Position numbers and translations under genes: made by a program | The notes under the pieces: generated by a model | The model's database searches: none | What the model was told of the DNA's origin: nothing | The model's input: the letters and a program-made list of their open reading frames with translations, nothing else | Assembly (NCBI RefSeq): GCF_001421565.1 | Contig: NZ_LMKQ01000001.1 | Span: forward strand, 681,651-745,650 | Reading direction: 5' to 3' | Length of the DNA: 64,000 bases | Source of the DNA: Agromyces sp. Leaf222 | GTDB lineage: Bacteria; Actinomycetota; Actinomycetes; Actinomycetales; Microbacteriaceae | In this document: in pieces, positions 1 to 8,857 of the stretch | How positions within the stretch are numbered: the stretch's first letter is position 1 | Layout of the letters: each line of letters begins with the position of its first letter

Positions 1-1
1 T

Positions 2-124
2 CTGGCTCGTGAGGCCGGCCCGTTGGTGGCGATCCCGCAGGACTCGATCGACCGGTTGTACGACCGGTACCAGAACGTCTACGGACAGAGCACCGACGCC
101 AGACGAACGCCGGCGCGCACCTGA
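2..124 (+). CDS. araD: L-ribulose-5-phosphate 4-epimerase, C-terminal tail (partial)
   Basis: The first 40 codons of the window are the end of a gene whose 5' part lies outside. The visible tail reads ...[19 protein letters not shown] followed by a short basic extension and TGA. AraD-type epimerases end in a conserved YGQ motif after a helix of this kind, so I read this as the C-terminus of L-ribulose-5-phosphate 4-epimerase, which converts L-ribulose-5-P to D-xylulose-5-P in arabinose breakdown. The sugar ABC transporter genes follow 170 bp downstream on the same strand, which fits an arabinose locus. The call rests on a short tail; a carbohydrate kinase C-terminus is the main alternative. 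Confidence 0.55.
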   Translation: MAREAGPLVAIPQDSIDRLYDRYQNVYGQSTDARRTPART

Positions 125-291
125 CGGGCTTCGACCCGGGCACCACCCGCGCCGAAAGGCGCATAACTCAACAACACAAGCTTGCGGCATCCGTTCTCGG
201 GTGGCGCGGGGGAGCGGCGTTCATGGACACCGCCGCTCCGACTGTCACCAAGACGATGACGTCCATGAATGACACAGTGAAAGGAAACACC

Positions 292-1422
292 GTGAAGAAC
301 ACGAAGAAGGTGCTTCTCGCAACGATGGCGGCAGCTTCCATGCTCGCACTCGCGGCGTGCTCGGGCGGCTCCGGCGACAGCGGGAGCGGCGATGGCGGTG
401 GCGACGGCGGCCTGATCGGCGTCGCGATGCCGACCAAGAGCTCGGAGCGTTGGATCCAGGACGGCGACGCCGTCAAGGCGCAGCTCGAGGAGCAGGGCTT
501 CAAGGTCGACCTGCAGTACGCAGAGGACGACATCCCCACGCAGGTCTCGCAGATCGAGAACATGATCACCAAGGGTGCTGAGGCCCTGATCATCGCGTCG
601 ATCGACGGCACCACGCTGTCGCAGGTGCTCCAGGACGCGGCCGACGCCGACATCCCGGTGATCGCCTACGACCGCCTGATCCGCGACTCCGAGAACGTGG
701 ACTACTACGCCTCGTTCGACAACTACGTCGTCGGCGTGCAGCAGGCCACCTCGCTGCTGAACGGCCTGGGCCTGACCGATCTCGAGGGCGCGCCGGCTGC
801 CGACGCACCCAAGGGCCCGTTCAACATCGAGCTGTTCGCCGGTTCGCCCGACGACAACAACGCCACGTTCTTCTGGAACGGTGCGATCGACACCCTGCAG
901 CCGCTGATCGATGACGGCACCCTGGTCGTCAAGTCGGGTCAGACCGAGTTCGAGCAGGCCGCCACCCTCCGTTGGGACGGCGAGGTCGCGCAGGAGCGCA
1001 TGGAGAACATCCTGACCTCGACGTACTCCGACGGTTCGACGGTCAACGCGGTCCTCTCCCCGTACGACGGCCTCTCGCGAGGCATCATCTCGGCCCTGAC
1101 CGACGCCGGTTACACGGTCGGCGAGGGCTGGCCGATCATCTCGGGCCAGGACGCCGAGCTCGACTCGGTCAAGGCGATCAACTCGGGTGAGCAGTACGCG
1201 ACCATCTTCAAGGACACCCGCCAGCTCGCAGAGGTCGCCGTGAACATGGCCGCCGCGATCCTGAACGGTGACGAGGTCGAGGTCAACAACGAGACCGACT
1301 ACGACAACGGCGTGAAGGTCGTCCCGTCGTACCTGCTCGAGTCCCAGATCGTCGTCAAGGACAACATCACCGAGGTCCTGGTCGACAGCGGCTACTGGAC
1401 CGAAGAGGAAATCAACGGCTGA
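292..1422 (+). CDS. Multiple-monosaccharide ABC transporter, substrate-binding lipoprotein (ChvE-like)
   Basis: A 376-residue periplasmic-binding-protein-like lipoprotein that captures a monosaccharide outside the membrane. The GTG start at 292 is chosen because AAAGGAAA lies just upstream and because it places the signal peptide ([23 protein letters not shown]) at the N-terminus with a lipobox LAAC, followed by a Gly/Ser-rich linker. The body has the features of the ChvE/xylose-binding group: [17 protein letters not shown] near the N-terminus, [12 protein letters not shown], and PVIAYDRLI. It is followed by the ATPase and permease genes of the same system. With the araD-like tail upstream, arabinose or a related sugar is the likeliest ligand; this is inference. 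Confidence 0.9.
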   Translation: MKNTKKVLLATMAAASMLALAACSGGSGDSGSGDGGGDGGLIGVAMPTKSSERWIQDGDAVKAQLEEQGFKVDLQYAEDDIPTQVSQIENMITKGAEALIIASIDGTTLSQVLQDAADADIPVIAYDRLIRDSENVDYYASFDNYVVGVQQATSLLNGLGLTDLEGAPAADAPKGPFNIELFAGSPDDNNATFFWNGAIDTLQPLIDDGTLVVKSGQTEFEQAATLRWDGEVAQERMENILTSTYSDGSTVNAVLSPYDGLSRGIISALTDAGYTVGEGWPIISGQDAELDSVKAINSGEQYATIFKDTRQLAEVAVNMAAAILNGDEVEVNNETDYDNGVKVVPSYLLESQIVVKDNITEVLVDSGYWTEEEING

Positions 1423-1551
1423 TCGACCCCCAACCGGGTTGACCCGCTGATGGGATGACGCGGCCGGAGCCTGGGGCGGGAGTAGTCTCGCCTCAGGTCC
1501 GGCCGCGGCATCCGCGTCCGACAGGGCACCGGCGATGAAGCAGGAGCGAAT

Positions 1552-3081
1552 ATGACCACCAACATTCTCGAGATGCGCGGCATCACGAAGACCTTCCCCG
1601 GCGTGAAGGCACTGTCCAACGTGACCATCGAGGTCGAGCGCGGCGAAGTCCACGCCATCTGCGGTGAGAACGGCGCGGGCAAGTCCACGCTGATGAAGGT
1701 GCTTTCGGGCGTCTACCCCCACGGCACCTATGACGGCGACATCGTCTTCGAGAACGAGACGGTCGAGTTCAAGGACCTCACGGACAGCGAAGCCAAGGGC
1801 ATCGTCATCATCCACCAGGAACTCGCGCTCAGCCCGTACCTGTCGATCGCCGAGAACATCTTCCTCAACAACGAGTTGAAGGGCCGCGGCGGCCTCATCG
1901 ACTGGAACAAGACGAACTTCGAGGCGTCCAAGCTCCTCGCCCGCGTCGGCCTCCGCGAGAACCCGACGACGAAGATCATGGACATCGGCGTCGGCAAGCA
2001 GCAGCTCGTCGAGATCGCGAAGGCGCTCTCGAAAGAGGTGAAGCTGCTCATCCTCGACGAGCCGACCGCCGCCCTGAACGACGAGGACTCCGACCACCTG
2101 CTCGACCTGATCCTGCACCTCAAGGGGCAGGGCATCACGTCGATCATCATCAGCCACAAGCTGAACGAGATCAAGAAGGTCGCCGACTCCGTCACGGTCA
2201 TCCGCGACGGCAAGACGATCGAGACGATCGCCAAGCAGGAGGTGACCGAGGACCGCATCATCAAGGACATGGTCGGCCGCGACCTCGAGCACCGCTACCC
2301 CGACCACACCCCGAACCTCGGCGACGAGCTGCTCCGGGTCGAGGACTGGACCGCGCACCACCCGCAGGACCCGTCCCGCGTCGTGGTCGACAAGGTCAAC
2401 CTCAACGTGCGCGCCGGCGAGATCGTCGGCATCGCGGGCCTCATGGGCGCCGGCCGCACCGAGTTCGCGATGAGCCTCTTCGGCCAGAGCTACGGCTCGC
2501 GCATCTCGGGCAAGGTGTTCCTCCGCGGCAAGGAGATCAAGACCCGCACCGTCTCCGAGGCCATCGACCAGGGCATCGCGTACGCGACCGAAGACCGCAA
2601 GACCTACGGCCTCAACCTCATCGAGGACATCAAGCGCAACATCTCGATGGCGTCGCTGAAGAAGCTCGAGAGGTTCGGCCTCGTGCACGACAACGAGGAG
2701 TACAAGGTCGCCACCGAGTTCAAGCAGTCGATGAACATCAAGGCGCCGAACGTCCTGGTGAAGACCGGCAAGCTCTCGGGCGGCAACCAGCAGAAGGTCG
2801 TGCTGTCGAAGTGGATCTACTCCGACCCCGACGTGCTCATCCTCGATGAGCCGACGCGAGGCATCGACGTCGGTGCCAAGTACGAGATCTACACGATCAT
2901 CAACAAGCTCGCCGCGCAGGGCAAGGGCATCATCGTCATCTCTTCCGAGCTGCCCGAACTGCTCGGCATCTGCGACCGCGTGTACGCCCTCTCCGAGGGT
3001 CGCATCACCGGAGAGCTCCCCATCGCCGAGGCCACCCCCGAGTCGATGCTCAAGCTCATGACCATGGAAAAGCCGCGCTGA
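1552..3081 (+). CDS. Sugar ABC transporter ATP-binding protein (two ABC domains)
   Basis: A 509-residue cytoplasmic ATPase with two fused nucleotide-binding domains, as in RbsA/XylG/GguA. The first domain has Walker A GENGAGKS and Walker [12 protein letters not shown]; the second has the degenerate GLMGAGRTE and a signature region LSGGNQQKV followed by [13 protein letters not shown]. The start is ATG with AGGAG 5 nt upstream. It powers uptake through the permease encoded 32 bp downstream and is part of the same operon as the binding protein. The family is GguA/MmsA-like (multiple-monosaccharide transporter). Confidence 0.93.
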   Translation: MTTNILEMRGITKTFPGVKALSNVTIEVERGEVHAICGENGAGKSTLMKVLSGVYPHGTYDGDIVFENETVEFKDLTDSEAKGIVIIHQELALSPYLSIAENIFLNNELKGRGGLIDWNKTNFEASKLLARVGLRENPTTKIMDIGVGKQQLVEIAKALSKEVKLLILDEPTAALNDEDSDHLLDLILHLKGQGITSIIISHKLNEIKKVADSVTVIRDGKTIETIAKQEVTEDRIIKDMVGRDLEHRYPDHTPNLGDELLRVEDWTAHHPQDPSRVVVDKVNLNVRAGEIVGIAGLMGAGRTEFAMSLFGQSYGSRISGKVFLRGKEIKTRTVSEAIDQGIAYATEDRKTYGLNLIEDIKRNISMASLKKLERFGLVHDNEEYKVATEFKQSMNIKAPNVLVKTGKLSGGNQQKVVLSKWIYSDPDVLILDEPTRGIDVGAKYEIYTIINKLAAQGKGIIVISSELPELLGICDRVYALSEGRITGELPIAEATPESMLKLMTMEKPR

Positions 3082-3113
3082 CGCCCGGGCGCGCGCGAAT
3101 CACAGGAGACCCC

Positions 3114-4358
3114 ATGTCCAACCCATCTCAGGTCCCGACCACCGAGTCGATCCAGGCCGGCGGCAACGTGAACCCGCCGAGCAACAAGTTCACCGAGCGC
3201 CTCAGCCACGTGCTGGCCGACCTCGGCAAGAACGGCATCTTCATCGCGCTCATCGCGGTGGTCGTGCTGTTCGCGATCCTCACCGACGGCATCCTCCTGC
3301 GCCCGCAGAACATCTCCAACCTGGTGGTGCAGAACGGCTACATCCTCGTTCTGGCCATCGGCATGGTGATGGTCATCATCGCGGGCCACATCGACCTGTC
3401 GGTCGGTTCGGTCGCCGCCTTCGTCGGCGCCTGCTCGGGCGTGTTCGCCGTGCAGTGGGGCCTGCCGTGGTGGCTGTCGGTGATCCTCTCGCTCGGCATC
3501 GGCGCGCTCGTCGGCGTCTGGCAGGGCTTCTGGATCGCGTTCGTCGGCATCCCGGCGTTCATCGTGACGCTGGCCGGCATGCTCATCTTCCGCGGCCTTG
3601 CCCTCGTGGTGCTCGGCAACGCGAACATCGGCTCGTTCCCGGCCGAGTACCGTGCCCTCGGCAACGGCTTCCTCACCGACCTGTTCGGAGAGTTCGAGAT
3701 CGATCCGCTCACGCTCGGCGTCGGCGCGCTCGCGATCATCGCCCTCGTGGTGCAGCAGATCCGCACCCGCCGCGGTCGCCAGAAGTACGGCCAGGACGTC
3801 GAGCCCATGGTGTGGTTCGCCATCAAGCTCGTGCTCATCTCGGCCGCGATCGGCTTCTTCGCGTACTCGCTCGCCTCGTACAAGGGCATCCCGATCACGC
3901 TGATCATCCTCGCCGTGCTGATCCTGGTGTACGGCATCGTGATGAACCGCACGGTCTTCGGCCGCCACATCTACGCGATCGGCGGCAACCGCCACGCGGC
4001 GGAGCTCTCGGGCATCAAGACGCGTCGCGTCGACTTCTGGCTGTTCGTCAACATGGGCACGCTCGCCGCACTCGCGGGCCTCATCTTCACGGCCCGTCTG
4101 AACCTCGCCGGCCCGAAGGCCGGTGACGGCTTCGAGCTCGAGGCGATCTCGGCGGCCTTCATCGGCGGCGCAGCGGTGCAGGGCGGTGTCGGCACCATCG
4201 GCGGCGCGATCATCGGTGGTCTGATCATCGGCGTGCTGAACAACGGCATGTCGATCATGGGCATCGGCATCGAGTGGCAGCAGGTCGTCAAGGGCCTCGT
4301 GCTGCTGCTCGCGGTCGCCTTCGACGTCTACAACCGCCGTCGCTCCGGCGGTCGTTGA
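3114..4358 (+). CDS. Sugar ABC transporter permease (GguB/XylH-like)
   Basis: A 414-residue inner-membrane permease with about ten hydrophobic segments, preceded by a 40-residue cytoplasmic N-terminus. The stretch GHIDLSVGSVAAFVGA and the loop IYAIGGNRHAAELSGIKTRRV are hallmarks of the RbsC/XylH/GguB permease group. An AGGAG ribosome site precedes the ATG. It is the last gene of the sugar uptake operon and is followed by a strong terminator. Confidence 0.93.
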   Translation: MSNPSQVPTTESIQAGGNVNPPSNKFTERLSHVLADLGKNGIFIALIAVVVLFAILTDGILLRPQNISNLVVQNGYILVLAIGMVMVIIAGHIDLSVGSVAAFVGACSGVFAVQWGLPWWLSVILSLGIGALVGVWQGFWIAFVGIPAFIVTLAGMLIFRGLALVVLGNANIGSFPAEYRALGNGFLTDLFGEFEIDPLTLGVGALAIIALVVQQIRTRRGRQKYGQDVEPMVWFAIKLVLISAAIGFFAYSLASYKGIPITLIILAVLILVYGIVMNRTVFGRHIYAIGGNRHAAELSGIKTRRVDFWLFVNMGTLAALAGLIFTARLNLAGPKAGDGFELEAISAAFIGGAAVQGGVGTIGGAIIGGLIIGVLNNGMSIMGIGIEWQQVVKGLVLLLAVAFDVYNRRRSGGR

Positions 4359-4387
4359 GTGAGGCCGAGCCTCACGGCGTGACCTGA

Positions 4388-4423
4388 ACGAAGGGGCGGA
4401 TGCTGCGGCATCCGCCCCTTCGT
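4388..4423 (+). terminator. Intrinsic terminator of the sugar transporter operon
   Basis: A perfect 16-bp stem (left arm ACGAAGGGGCGGATGC) with a 4-nt loop lies 29 nt after the permease stop. The right arm runs TTCGTC into sequence without a long U-tract, as is common in high-GC actinobacteria. It also lies downstream of the convergent gene ending at 4491 and may serve both. Confidence 0.8.
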
Positions 4424-4490
4424 CGCGTTCGGGGCGAGCGGATGTCGCGAGCCGGCCGCGCGCGTCGGTGCGCGACGCGGTGTCGGCCCG

Positions 4491-5183
4491 TCAGGCCTTC
4501 GGCGCGGGGCGGGGCGCGGTGTCGCTGCGCCCGTAGAGGAACAGCAGGATCTCGGCGGCCGTGCCCTGCAGTACGGGGCCGTGGCCGAAGCTCCAGTCGG
4601 CGTCGGTCGCGGCGAGCGTGCAGCCGCGGGTCACCGCCTTGATCTCGGTGGGGGCCTCGAGTGCGCGGCGCAGCGCCACGGCTCCGGAGGCGCGCTCGGG
4701 CACCGCGATCGGCACGTCGAGCGAGGCCGCCACGTCGACGGCCGCGATGACGGCCTCGGCGAGGGCGCCGATGCCCGTCTGCACGGCGTCGCCACCACTC
4801 CCAGCAGCCGCGGCATCCCGCAGTCTGGTGAGGTCCATGACGAGCGCGGCGGGCGAGGCATCGACGGATGCCGCGGTGCGACGCGCGATCGCGAGCTCGG
4901 CGGCCGCAGCGCTGAAGCCCTGCTCGGCGAGCGAGCGGGCGCTCGTGCGCCAGCGCTCGCCGCGCGCGGTCGAGAGCCGCCACGCGAGGTGCGCCACGAC
5001 ATCGTGCACGCTCCACCCGGGGCGTCGGCTGTCACCGGCCCATGCGGTGTCGGGCAGCGGGGCGAGGGCGGCGGTGAGCGCGCCCAGCACGTCGGCGAGT
5101 TCGGCGTTCCACGTGTTCGTGACGGCGGACTCGTCGTGCTTCGGCCGGTTCGAGAGCGGCAGGAAGCGCGAGAGGTCGGACAT
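4491..5183 (-). CDS. Maleylpyruvate isomerase family / mycothiol-dependent DinB-like protein
   Basis: A 230-residue protein with the N-terminal four-helix fold of the mycothiol-dependent maleylpyruvate isomerase family. The signature is the segment GWSVHDVVAHLAW, in which the His residues bind a divalent metal, after an N-terminal helix of the type LADVLGALTAALAPLP. Members are thought to use mycothiol as cofactor; the actual substrate cannot be read from sequence. It converges with the sugar operon and lies just downstream of the VOC gene on the same strand. Confidence 0.75.
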   Translation of the reverse strand: MSDLSRFLPLSNRPKHDESAVTNTWNAELADVLGALTAALAPLPDTAWAGDSRRPGWSVHDVVAHLAWRLSTARGERWRTSARSLAEQGFSAAAAELAIARRTAASVDASPAALVMDLTRLRDAAAAGSGGDAVQTGIGALAEAVIAAVDVAASLDVPIAVPERASGAVALRRALEAPTEIKAVTRGCTLAATDADWSFGHGPVLQGTAAEILLFLYGRSDTAPRPAPKA

Positions 5184-5251
5184 GCATGCAGCCTACGCGC
5201 GCGGGTGCGGCGCGGCATCCGCCCCCTCGCCTCTGCGGACGACGGCGTCGC

Positions 5252-5635
5252 CTACGACTGCTGCGAATAGTCGGGCAGCTCCTGCAGGGTCCAGCGGTTG
5301 CCGTCGGGGTCCTTGACCGTGACGAAGCGGCCCCAGGCCTGCTCGTCGACGCCGTCGGCCTCGACGCCCTTCGCACGGAGGTCGGCGAGCACGGCGTCGG
5401 CGTCGGGGATGACGACCTGGATGGAGTCCTGCGTTCCCGGGGCCATCGTGAGGCCGAGGCCCGTTCCGATCGCGATCGAGCACGCGGATCCGGGCGGAGT
5501 GAGCTGCACGAATCGCAGGTCGTCGCTGACCCGCTGGTCGTGGTCGGCGTTGAAGCCGAGCTTCTCGACGTAGAAGGCCTTCGCGCGATCGACGTCGGTG
5601 ACGGGCACGAAGATGAGTTCGATCTTCCAGTCCAT
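5252..5635 (-). CDS. VOC family (glyoxalase/bleomycin-resistance-like) protein
   Basis: A 127-residue protein of the vicinal oxygen chelate fold. It starts MDWKIELIFVPVTDVDRAKAFY, the typical first beta-alpha unit of a single-domain VOC protein, and ends with the second-module motif FVTVKDPDGNRWTLQEL. The frame stays open far upstream, but GAGGAGT sits 6 nt before the ATG at 5635, and the fold begins there. Such proteins act as dioxygenase-like or antibiotic-sequestering proteins; the substrate is unknown. Confidence 0.85.
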   Translation of the reverse strand: MDWKIELIFVPVTDVDRAKAFYVEKLGFNADHDQRVSDDLRFVQLTPPGSACSIAIGTGLGLTMAPGTQDSIQVVIPDADAVLADLRAKGVEADGVDEQAWGRFVTVKDPDGNRWTLQELPDYSQQS

Positions 5636-5785
5636 GGTGTGACTCCTCGTAGGGTGTTCGCGATCCGTTCCATCGAATCGCCTCAGGCCAGTCTCGCCAA
5701 GCATGCGGTCAGGTCCTGTCCGGAATGGCGGGCGAGTGCGAATGGGGTTCCGGATGCCGCGGGCGGCCGGTGGGAGGATGGATGC

Positions 5786-6361
5786 ATGCCACTGCACATC
5801 ACCGGAGACCCCGCCGCCGACGAACTGCTGAGCGACGATGCGTTCGCGCTGCTCACGGGCATGCTGCTCGACCAGCAGGTCACCATGGAGTCGGCGTTCG
5901 CCGGGCCCGTGAAGATCCGCGACCGCGTCGGCTCGATCGATCCCGCCGTCATCGCGGACGTCGCGCCCGACGCGTTCGTCGAGGCGTTCAAGCAGACGCC
6001 CGCCGTGCACCGGTTCCCCGGATCCATGGCCGAGCGCGTGCAGACCCTCGCCACCGCGGTGCGCGACGAGTGGGGCGGCGACGCGACGGCGATCTGGACC
6101 CGCGGCGAGCCCACGGGCGCCGAGGTGCTGAAGCGCCTCAAGGCGCTGCCCGGGTTCGGAGACCAGAAGGCCCGCATCTTCCTGGCGCTGCTCGGCAAGC
6201 AGTGCGGCCTCGAGGCGCCCGGCTGGCGCGAGGCCGCAGGCGCCTACGGCGAGGCCGACGCCTACCGGTCGGTCGCCGACATCGTCGACCCCGAGTCGCT
6301 CGCCAGGGTGCGCGCCACGAAGCAGGCGGCCAAGGCCGCCGCGAAGGCCGCCAAGGGCTGA
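5786..6361 (+). CDS. HhH-GPD-type base excision repair family protein
   Basis: A 191-residue protein resembling the actinobacterial HhH-GPD family glycosylases. It starts MPLHITGDPAADELLSDDAF, continues with ALLTGMLLDQQVTMESAF (first helices of the glycosylase core) and has the helix-hairpin-helix LKALPGFGDQKARIFLALLGKQ. The C-terminus is a basic Lys/Ala-rich tail. GGGAGG lies 8 nt before the ATG at 5786, inside a longer open frame. Presumed role is recognition or excision of damaged bases; activity is not proven for the family. Confidence 0.8.
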   Translation: MPLHITGDPAADELLSDDAFALLTGMLLDQQVTMESAFAGPVKIRDRVGSIDPAVIADVAPDAFVEAFKQTPAVHRFPGSMAERVQTLATAVRDEWGGDATAIWTRGEPTGAEVLKRLKALPGFGDQKARIFLALLGKQCGLEAPGWREAAGAYGEADAYRSVADIVDPESLARVRATKQAAKAAAKAAKG

Positions 6362-6494
6362 GCGCGCGGCGGCGCCTGCTCTCGATCGGCGCCGGCCCCC
6401 GGCATCCGCTCGCCCGGCACCCATACCTGCGAGGGATGCCGCAACCGGCCCACGGAGGGATGTGCGCGCCGCGCGTGCGTGCCAGAGTGACGGC

Positions 6495-7934
6495 ATGGTC
6501 ACCGCATCACGACCGGGTCCGCCCGTTCCACCTCCGCCGCCCTCGCCCTCCGACGTCGCCGCTGCGCGACCGGGTGCCCTGCGGCCTGGAGCCGGCCGCT
6601 CCGACGCCGGCAGCTCGGACGAGGCCCGGTCGCGTGGCGTGTTCGCCGGGCCCTCGCTCGGCGTCGAACCGAAGACCGTCATGTGGGTGCTGACCGTCTT
6701 CGTCGCGGTCGTGCTCTACGCCGTGTCCGTGCCGATCGACGCAGCCGTCTATCACGTGCACGTCGCCGCCGCCTTCGGCATCGCGCTCGTGCAGGTCGGG
6801 TCGCTGCTGCTCGCCATGTGGAACGGCTGGGCTGCCGCCGCCGCGTTCCTCGCCGGGCAGGCGGCGTTCGGGCTGCTGGGCTCCGCGGATCCCGGCCTGC
6901 CGTGGCCGGTGACGGTTCCGCAGCTGATCCTGCTGTGCGCGGTGCTCGCGTTGATGGTGCTGCGCGGCTCCAAGCAGGCGGCGGTCGCGCTCTGGCTCGG
7001 CGCCATCGTGGTGCCGCTCGTCATCGCGTTCGTGCCGGGGCACGGCGCGACCCCCGACGGTGTCATCGCGAACCTCGTCACGAGCGGTGCGGTGAGTGCG
7101 CTCGTGCTCGGTGCGGCATTCGCGGTCACCGCCGGGCGGGCCAGGCTCGACGCCGCGCTCGACGAGGAGCGCCGCTCGAGCGCCGTCGAGCACGAGCGCC
7201 GGCTCATCGCCGAGGAGCGCACGCGCATCGCCCGCGAGATGCACGACGTCATCGCGCACGGCATGTCGATCATCCAGGTGCAGGCGTCGAGCGCGCCCTA
7301 CCGGCTCACGGGGCTCGATGAGGCGGCGACGGCCGAGTTCGCCGAGATCGCGGCATCCGCCCGGTCGGCGATGGCCGAGATGCGGGCGCTGCTGGGCGTG
7401 CTGCGCGACCCCGCGGGCGAGCCCGAGACCGCGCCGCAGCCCGGACTCGCCGAACTGCCCGAACTCGTCGCGAGCGTCGAACGCGCCGGCGTGCCGGTGT
7501 CGCTCGAGCTCGCGCCCGGGCTGCTCGACGGCGGCCCGGCCGCCCGCGCCGCTTACCGCATCGTGCAGGAGTCGCTCAGCAACGTGCTGCGGCACGCGCC
7601 CGGTGCGGCGACCCTCGTGAGCGTCGACCGGGCGAGCGACGGGCGCGCCGGCCTCGAGCTCGTCGTGCGCAATGCCTCGTCGACGGATGCCGCGGTCGAC
7701 GCCGGTGCCGGCGCCGGTGCGACCGGAGCCGGGGAAGCGGTCGACCCGTCCGCCGCCCGGCGCGAGCCCGGCGCCGGTCACGGCCTCATCGGCATGCGCG
7801 AGCGCGTGCGCATGCTCGGTGGCAGGATCGAGAGCGGTGAAACCGTCGACGGCGGTTTCGAGGTGCGTGCCACGCTGCCGCTCACGGCCGACACCGACAT
7901 CCGCTCGGCGGCCGATCGATCGGGGGACTCGTGA
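6495..7934 (+). CDS. Two-component sensor histidine kinase (NarL/DesK type)
   Basis: A membrane histidine kinase of about 480 residues. A Pro/Ala-rich N-terminus is followed by several transmembrane helices (roughly residues 50-200), a short coiled segment and the HisKA_3 dimerisation motif ERTRIAREMHDVIAHGMS with phospho-acceptor His about residue 250. The C-terminal HATPase domain shows RIVQESLSNVLRHAPGA (N box) and GHGLIGMRERV (G box). Its stop overlaps the start of the response regulator (GTGA). The start is uncertain: GTG at 6462 follows GGAGGGA with almost no spacing; ATG at 6495 is preferred. Confidence 0.88.
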   Translation: MVTASRPGPPVPPPPPSPSDVAAARPGALRPGAGRSDAGSSDEARSRGVFAGPSLGVEPKTVMWVLTVFVAVVLYAVSVPIDAAVYHVHVAAAFGIALVQVGSLLLAMWNGWAAAAAFLAGQAAFGLLGSADPGLPWPVTVPQLILLCAVLALMVLRGSKQAAVALWLGAIVVPLVIAFVPGHGATPDGVIANLVTSGAVSALVLGAAFAVTAGRARLDAALDEERRSSAVEHERRLIAEERTRIAREMHDVIAHGMSIIQVQASSAPYRLTGLDEAATAEFAEIAASARSAMAEMRALLGVLRDPAGEPETAPQPGLAELPELVASVERAGVPVSLELAPGLLDGGPAARAAYRIVQESLSNVLRHAPGAATLVSVDRASDGRAGLELVVRNASSTDAAVDAGAGAGATGAGEAVDPSAARREPGAGHGLIGMRERVRMLGGRIESGETVDGGFEVRATLPLTADTDIRSAADRSGDS

Positions 7935-8602
7935 CGATCTCGGTGCTCATCGCCGACGACCAGGCGATGGTGCGCGCCGGGTTCGCCGCGGTGCTCGACG
8001 CCCATGAGGGCATCAGCGTCGTCGGGCAGGCCGCCGACGGCGCCGAAGCCGTGATGCTCGCGCACGAGCTGCGTCCCGACGTCGTCGTCATGGACGTGCG
8101 CATGCCCGGCATGAACGGCATCGACGCGACGCGGGCGCTGCAGACCCCGCCGCGATCGAGCGACTACGTGCCGCGCGTGCTCATGCTCACGACGTTCGAC
8201 ATCGACGACTACGTCTACGCGGCGCTGCGGGCCGGTGCGAGCGGATTCCTGCTGAAGGACGCCCTGCCGGCCGACGTCGTGAACGCCGTGCGGGTCATCG
8301 CCGCGGGCGAGGCGCTGCTCGCGCCGAGCGTCACCCGCCGCCTCATCGAGGACGTCGCGCGCACGGCGCCGGCCCCGCGCGTCGACGAGCACCTGCTCTC
8401 GTCGCTGACGGCCCGCGAGCGCGAGGTGCTCGAGCTCATCGCCCGCGGACGCTCGAACCAGGAGATCGCCGGCGACCTCTTCATCGCCGAGCAGACCGTG
8501 AAGACGCACGTCGGCAAGATCCTCGCCAAGCTGCACCTGCGCGATCGCGTGCACGCCGTCGTCTTCGCCTACGACATCGGCCTGGTGCAGCCCGGGCGCT
8601 GA
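7931..8602 (+). CDS. LuxR/NarL-family response regulator
   Basis: A 223-residue DNA-binding regulator, partner of the kinase encoded immediately upstream with a 4-nt overlap. The receiver domain has the acidic pocket ADDQ and phospho-acceptor Asp55 in VVMDVRMPGMNG. The C-terminal LuxR helix-turn-helix reads LTAREREVLELIARGRSNQEIAGDLFIAEQTVKTH with the usual LHLRDRVHAVVFAYD end. Target genes are unknown; the downstream acyltransferase gene is a candidate by position only. Confidence 0.92.
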   Translation: MTISVLIADDQAMVRAGFAAVLDAHEGISVVGQAADGAEAVMLAHELRPDVVVMDVRMPGMNGIDATRALQTPPRSSDYVPRVLMLTTFDIDDYVYAALRAGASGFLLKDALPADVVNAVRVIAAGEALLAPSVTRRLIEDVARTAPAPRVDEHLLSSLTAREREVLELIARGRSNQEIAGDLFIAEQTVKTHVGKILAKLHLRDRVHAVVFAYDIGLVQPGR

Positions 8603-8632
8603 CCCGCGAGCGCTCGTCGCCGGCGAGCTGCG

Positions 8633-8715
8633 GCGCAATTCCGGAGGGGCGCGCCGCCACGCCGCGGCACGCCGGGGCTCGGGCGGCGTGTCGTGCGTGC
8701 GATCCGGAGTTGCGC
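8633..8715. repeat. Imperfect inverted repeat in the response regulator-acyltransferase gap
   Basis: GCGCAATTCCGGA at 8633-8645 is repeated in inverted form at 8703-8715 (12 of 13 match), with further GC-rich complementarity between the arms. It could be a REP-like element or a long terminator for the two-component operon. Confidence 0.45.
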
Positions 8716-8857
8716 ACGTGCGGCGCGCGGCCGCGGCATCCGCTCGCCCGTACCGGGGTAGGGGTGCGAACCGCACCGGCGGGTGATGCCCGCGCAGGCA
8801 CCGCGTTCGTAGCCTGCCCGCACGGGCGGAGGTGCCGCCCCGGGGAGGAGCGTCATC

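Noticed and set aside
2..124. C-terminus of a xylulokinase-type sugar kinase
   Set aside because: The ending YQNVYGQ fits the YGQ terminus of AraD-type epimerases better; still not excluded.
79..2688. Long minus-strand open frame of 869 codons opposite the sugar transporter genes
   Set aside because: It is the antisense shadow of two clear genes in high-GC DNA; its product is a low-complexity Asp/Leu/Arg/Val mixture.
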